Assembly: GCF_009928525.1 (NCBI RefSeq)
Contig: NZ_JAABOK010000011.1
Span: 124,001-188,000, forward strand
Origin: Chitinophaga solisilvae
GTDB taxonomy: Bacteria > Bacteroidota > Bacteroidia > Chitinophagales > Chitinophagaceae
DNA length: 64,000 bases
Reading direction: 5' to 3'
Part shown: piece after piece, positions 61,351-64,000 of the stretch
How the letters are laid out: the number at the start of each line of letters is the position of its first letter
Numbering within the stretch: position 1 is the stretch's first letter
Program-made: the position numbers and the translations under genes
Notes under the pieces: model-generated
Told to the model about the DNA's origin: nothing
The model's database searches: none
What the model saw: the letters and a program-made list of their open reading frames with translations, nothing else

Positions 61351-64000
61351 TCAGTTTAAACTTCTGAAATCTACCGGAACCAGCTTACTAACGCCCGGTT
61401 CCTGCATGGTAACGCCGTAAATAACGTCTACAGCGGCCATTGTCTGTTTGTTGTGCGTCACAATAATAAATTGTGAATTATCAGAAAATTTCCGGATCAT
61501 ATTGGTAAACTTACCCACATTGGCATCATCCAGCGGGGCGTCTACCTCATCCAGGATACAGAAAGGAGCCGGTTTGATCAGGTAGATGGCAAACAGGAGC
61601 GCGGTGGCGGTCAGTGTTTTCTCACCACCGGACAGCTGTGTGATAGCTGCCGGGCGCTTACCTTTCGGTTTCGCGATGATTTCAATACCGGTATCCGCGA
61701 GGTTTTCCGGGTCGCTCAGGATCATATCACACTGGTCTTCTTCGGTAAAGAGCGCCTTGAATACGCGGATAAAGTTTTCCTTTACCATATTGAAGGTATC
61801 CAGGAACTTCTGGTTAGCGGTAGTTTCTACCTCCTGGATGGTTGCCAGCAGGGAGTCCTTTGCATTTACCAGGTCTGTTTTCTGTTCCAGGATAAACTCA
61901 TATCTTTTTTTCATTTCCTGGTAGGCCTCTATTGCGGTAGGGTTGATTTCTCCCATGTTCTCCATGCGCTTCTTGAGCCTTTCCGCACCAGCCTGCAGTT
62001 CGTCTACCGGTAATTCGGAGCTTCGCTGCTCATCGATGATTTCATCCAGGTTAACCTTGAACTCCACGCTGAGGCGTTCCTTCATGGAGGCTAGCTGCAG
62101 CTTCAGTTCATTGAGTTTATCTTTCACTGCATTCAGCTGCTGCTCGAGCTGTTCCCTGGCGCGCTGTTTGGTTCTCAGGGTAGTTTCCAGTTCCTGCAGG
62201 TGGTTCCTGAAGTTGTAGTATTCCTGGTCTTTTTCGTTGAGGGCCTTCTCCTCTTCTTCACGCTGGCGGAAGAGCTCCACGAGGCCGTCATCAGCGTGGC
62301 TGAGTTTTTCCACGGCCGCGGTGATATTGGCAACGGCATCTTCCAGCTGCGTTTTATTGCTGGTGATCTGTTGATGGAGATCCGCCAGTTGCTTGCGCTT
62401 GAATTCCAGTTCCTGCTTCAGGGCCTGCACCTTACTGTGCTGGCGGGTATGTTGCAGGTTCTGGTTATTGAACTGCACATTGGCCATATTGAACTGCTGC
62501 TCAGATTCCTGCGCGGTTCTGTCGGCCTCCGTAATGCTGTCCTGCAGCTCCCCTACCCGGTCGTTCAGGTTTTCCAGTTCTTCCCTCACCCCGGAGATGC
62601 TTTCCTGGTTAGTGGCCAGGGAAGTATGCATTTCCTCCAGCCGTTTGTCGCCGGCCTCAATGAGGTGGTGGAAATTCTCGATCCTGTTCTGCAGACCAAA
62701 CAGCTGATTACTGAGCTGATTGATCTTCTCACGGGCAGCGTTGATATTATTTTCGTTGAGCTGGCTGTTATAGCCCAGTACTTCGTTGTGTTTGTCCTGG
62801 ATCTGAATGCGGAGGCGGCCAACGATAGCTTCGAGGTCTTTGATTTCCACTTCCAGTTTTTCCAGGTTTTTGGCGCGGCCCAGTTTCTTGCCTTCAAATA
62901 AACCGACAGAACCGCCGGTGATATTGAATTTGCCACGGTGCATGCGGCCGGACTTCTCTACCAGGCAGATTTCATCGTCCGCTACCTGGCTGAATTCCAG
63001 GCGGGTAATGTCTTCTCCGATAAATACTTTACCCAGCAGGTGATATCCGAGACCTTTATATTTTTCTTCAATTTCCACCACATCCAGTGCCGGTATGGTG
63101 CCCGCAGGTGCAAGCAGGCCGTTGGCCGGCATTTTAAACTGATCGAGTATAAAGAAATTGGCTTTACCTTTTTTGTTCTCATCCAGCAGGCGGATGGCCT
63201 GTACAGCTTCCGCCACATTGTTCACCACATAGTAGTTGAGGAATGGCTCCAGCAGGTTTTCCACGCAGGTGCGGTATTCTTCCTTACAAAAGAATACGTC
63301 ACTCAGAATGGGAGCGTTATTGTTCCAGTCAGGATTCTTTTTGAGGAACTTGATACTTTCGGGATAGCCTTCCAGACTGTCTACCAGTGATTTTAACAGG
63401 TCGAACTCATTCTTTTTGGAGTCCAGCGTCCTGTTTTCGTCTACCAGCTGATCGCGGAGACCTTCAATATCGGATTGGGTAGCCAGAATTTTGCCTTTGG
63501 TTTCTTCCTGGAAGCGTACCATTTCATCCAGGTCGTTTTTGCCGGTATTCAGTGTCTGCTGCAGGGCTTCCTTCTCTGTTTCCAGCTGGGCAATCTGCTG
63601 CTGGCGGCTGGCTTTTTCTTCCTGCAGTTGCTGAATGCTGCGCTGCAGGTTCTGAACGGAGGTATCCGCTACGGCTACTTTCTTTTCTGCCTCGAACTGC
63701 TGGCGCTGCCAGCGCTGCTGGTCATTGCGGAGGGTTTCGAGGGCGAGTTTCTTTTGCTGGAAGCGGTCCTTCTTCTCTTCCACCATTTCACGGAGGGTTT
63801 CCAGTTCATCTTCCATGGATTCAAACACCTCTGCCTCTTCCACCACCTGTTTTTCAGAGAACTCAATTGAGGTGGTAAGCCCCTGGAGTTGCCCCTCTGC
63901 ATTGGCGAGGAAGTCGTTGATATTTTTTTCGCGTTCCCGCAGATAGGTCAGCTGCTGGGTAGCAAGGTTTTTATCGTTTTCTTTAGTCCGGATGGTAGCT
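61351..64000 (-). CDS. smc: Chromosome segregation protein SMC, C-terminal part
   Basis: The frame is open to the right window edge, so the N-terminal ATPase half (Walker A) lies outside. About 883 residues are visible: coiled coil, the hinge domain (YPESIKFLKKNPDWNNNAPI to GKANFFILDQFKMPANGL and a Gly-rich FNITGGSVGLFEGKK), the returning coiled coil, and the C-terminal head. The head has QLSGGEKTLTATALLFAI (ABC signature) and PFCILDEVDAPLDDANV (Walker B), then FIIVTHNKQTM. SMC organises and segregates chromosomes. An apparent start at 63846 is only an internal GTG. Confidence 0.97.
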   Translation of the reverse strand, partial: ATIRTKENDKNLATQQLTYLREREKNINDFLANAEGQLQGLTTSIEFSEKQVVEEAEVFESMEDELETLREMVEEKKDRFQQKKLALETLRNDQQRWQRQQFEAEKKVAVADTSVQNLQRSIQQLQEEKASRQQQIAQLETEKEALQQTLNTGKNDLDEMVRFQEETKGKILATQSDIEGLRDQLVDENRTLDSKKNEFDLLKSLVDSLEGYPESIKFLKKNPDWNNNAPILSDVFFCKEEYRTCVENLLEPFLNYYVVNNVAEAVQAIRLLDENKKGKANFFILDQFKMPANGLLAPAGTIPALDVVEIEEKYKGLGYHLLGKVFIGEDITRLEFSQVADDEICLVEKSGRMHRGKFNITGGSVGLFEGKKLGRAKNLEKLEVEIKDLEAIVGRLRIQIQDKHNEVLGYNSQLNENNINAAREKINQLSNQLFGLQNRIENFHHLIEAGDKRLEEMHTSLATNQESISGVREELENLNDRVGELQDSITEADRTAQESEQQFNMANVQFNNQNLQHTRQHSKVQALKQELEFKRKQLADLHQQITSNKTQLEDAVANITAAVEKLSHADDGLVELFRQREEEEKALNEKDQEYYNFRNHLQELETTLRTKQRAREQLEQQLNAVKDKLNELKLQLASMKERLSVEFKVNLDEIIDEQRSSELPVDELQAGAERLKKRMENMGEINPTAIEAYQEMKKRYEFILEQKTDLVNAKDSLLATIQEVETTANQKFLDTFNMVKENFIRVFKALFTEEDQCDMILSDPENLADTGIEIIAKPKGKRPAAITQLSGGEKTLTATALLFAIYLIKPAPFCILDEVDAPLDDANVGKFTNMIRKFSDNSQFIIVTHNKQTMAAVDVIYGVTMQEPGVSKLVPVDFRSLN

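Noticed and set aside
63846-63848. Start of smc at 63846
   Set aside because: The codon is an internal GTG within coiled coil. The frame continues open to the window edge.

Overview
The window looks like a chromosomal segment of a Bacteroidota bacterium, most probably a Chitinophaga-like member of the Chitinophagaceae. The reasons are type IX secretion (T9SS) C-terminal sorting domains, SprB-type repeats, promoter boxes fitting the Bacteroidota TTTG-N19-TAnnTTTG pattern, the futalosine menaquinone enzyme MqnE, and a GG-leader peptide of the Bacteroidota natural-product type. This placement rests on gene content only. No insertion sequence, prophage or CRISPR array was seen.

Layout. (1) 1-12968, minus strand: a tight surface/secretion operon with an SprB-repeat T9SS protein, an outer-membrane barrel, an FN3-containing exported protein, a large exported protein ending in a PD-(D/E)XK nuclease-like domain (candidate polymorphic toxin), a cytoplasmic beta-propeller protein (candidate immunity protein) and the start of another exported protein. 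(2) 13339-17561: a secreted TIM-barrel epimerase-like protein, a VWA/AAA+ ATPase pair and a GNAT acetyltransferase. (3) 17736-30376: a candidate ribosomal-peptide (RiPP) cluster. A GG-leader, Cys/Ser-rich precursor sits with a VKOR-thioredoxin oxidase, a TlpA-like protein, three glycosyltransferase-type proteins (one fused to a LanC-like domain, one with two tandem GT25-like domains), an FkbM methyltransferase and an HTH regulator. A C39 peptidase ABC exporter and an HlyD protein diverge from it. (4) 30427-38385: tRNA-Cys, uridine phosphorylase-like protein, dapF, CorA-type transporter, methyltransferase, Nudix hydrolase, queuosine-precursor transporter and a YfhO-like membrane protein. (5) 38619-45212: a surface-polysaccharide locus with an FdtA/FdtB-type amino-sugar pair, three glycosyltransferases, a MetW-like methyltransferase and a divergent flippase. 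(6) 45216-64000: NlpC/P60 lipoprotein, dnaE, trxA, an M43 protease with T9SS domain, mqnE, a DUF192 lipoprotein, a GreA/Rnk-like factor, an FMN glutamate-synthase-like protein, a PVC-type cytochrome, a nucleoside transporter, a 59-residue membrane protein, a DUF4259 protein and the C-terminal part of smc.

The feature least explained by known categories is a family of about nine intergenic inverted repeats. Most are 110-230 bp and would fold into near-perfect long hairpins. Their outer arms are tandem heptamers (ATTACGA/ATTGCGA) or octamers (AAATAACC), and their inner stems share a core resembling GCGAAGA...CGTAGAT. The core is kept even when the arm type differs, and two copies show a compensatory base-pair change. 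The two other strongest leads are the glycosyltransferase-rich RiPP cluster and the nuclease-toxin/propeller pair.
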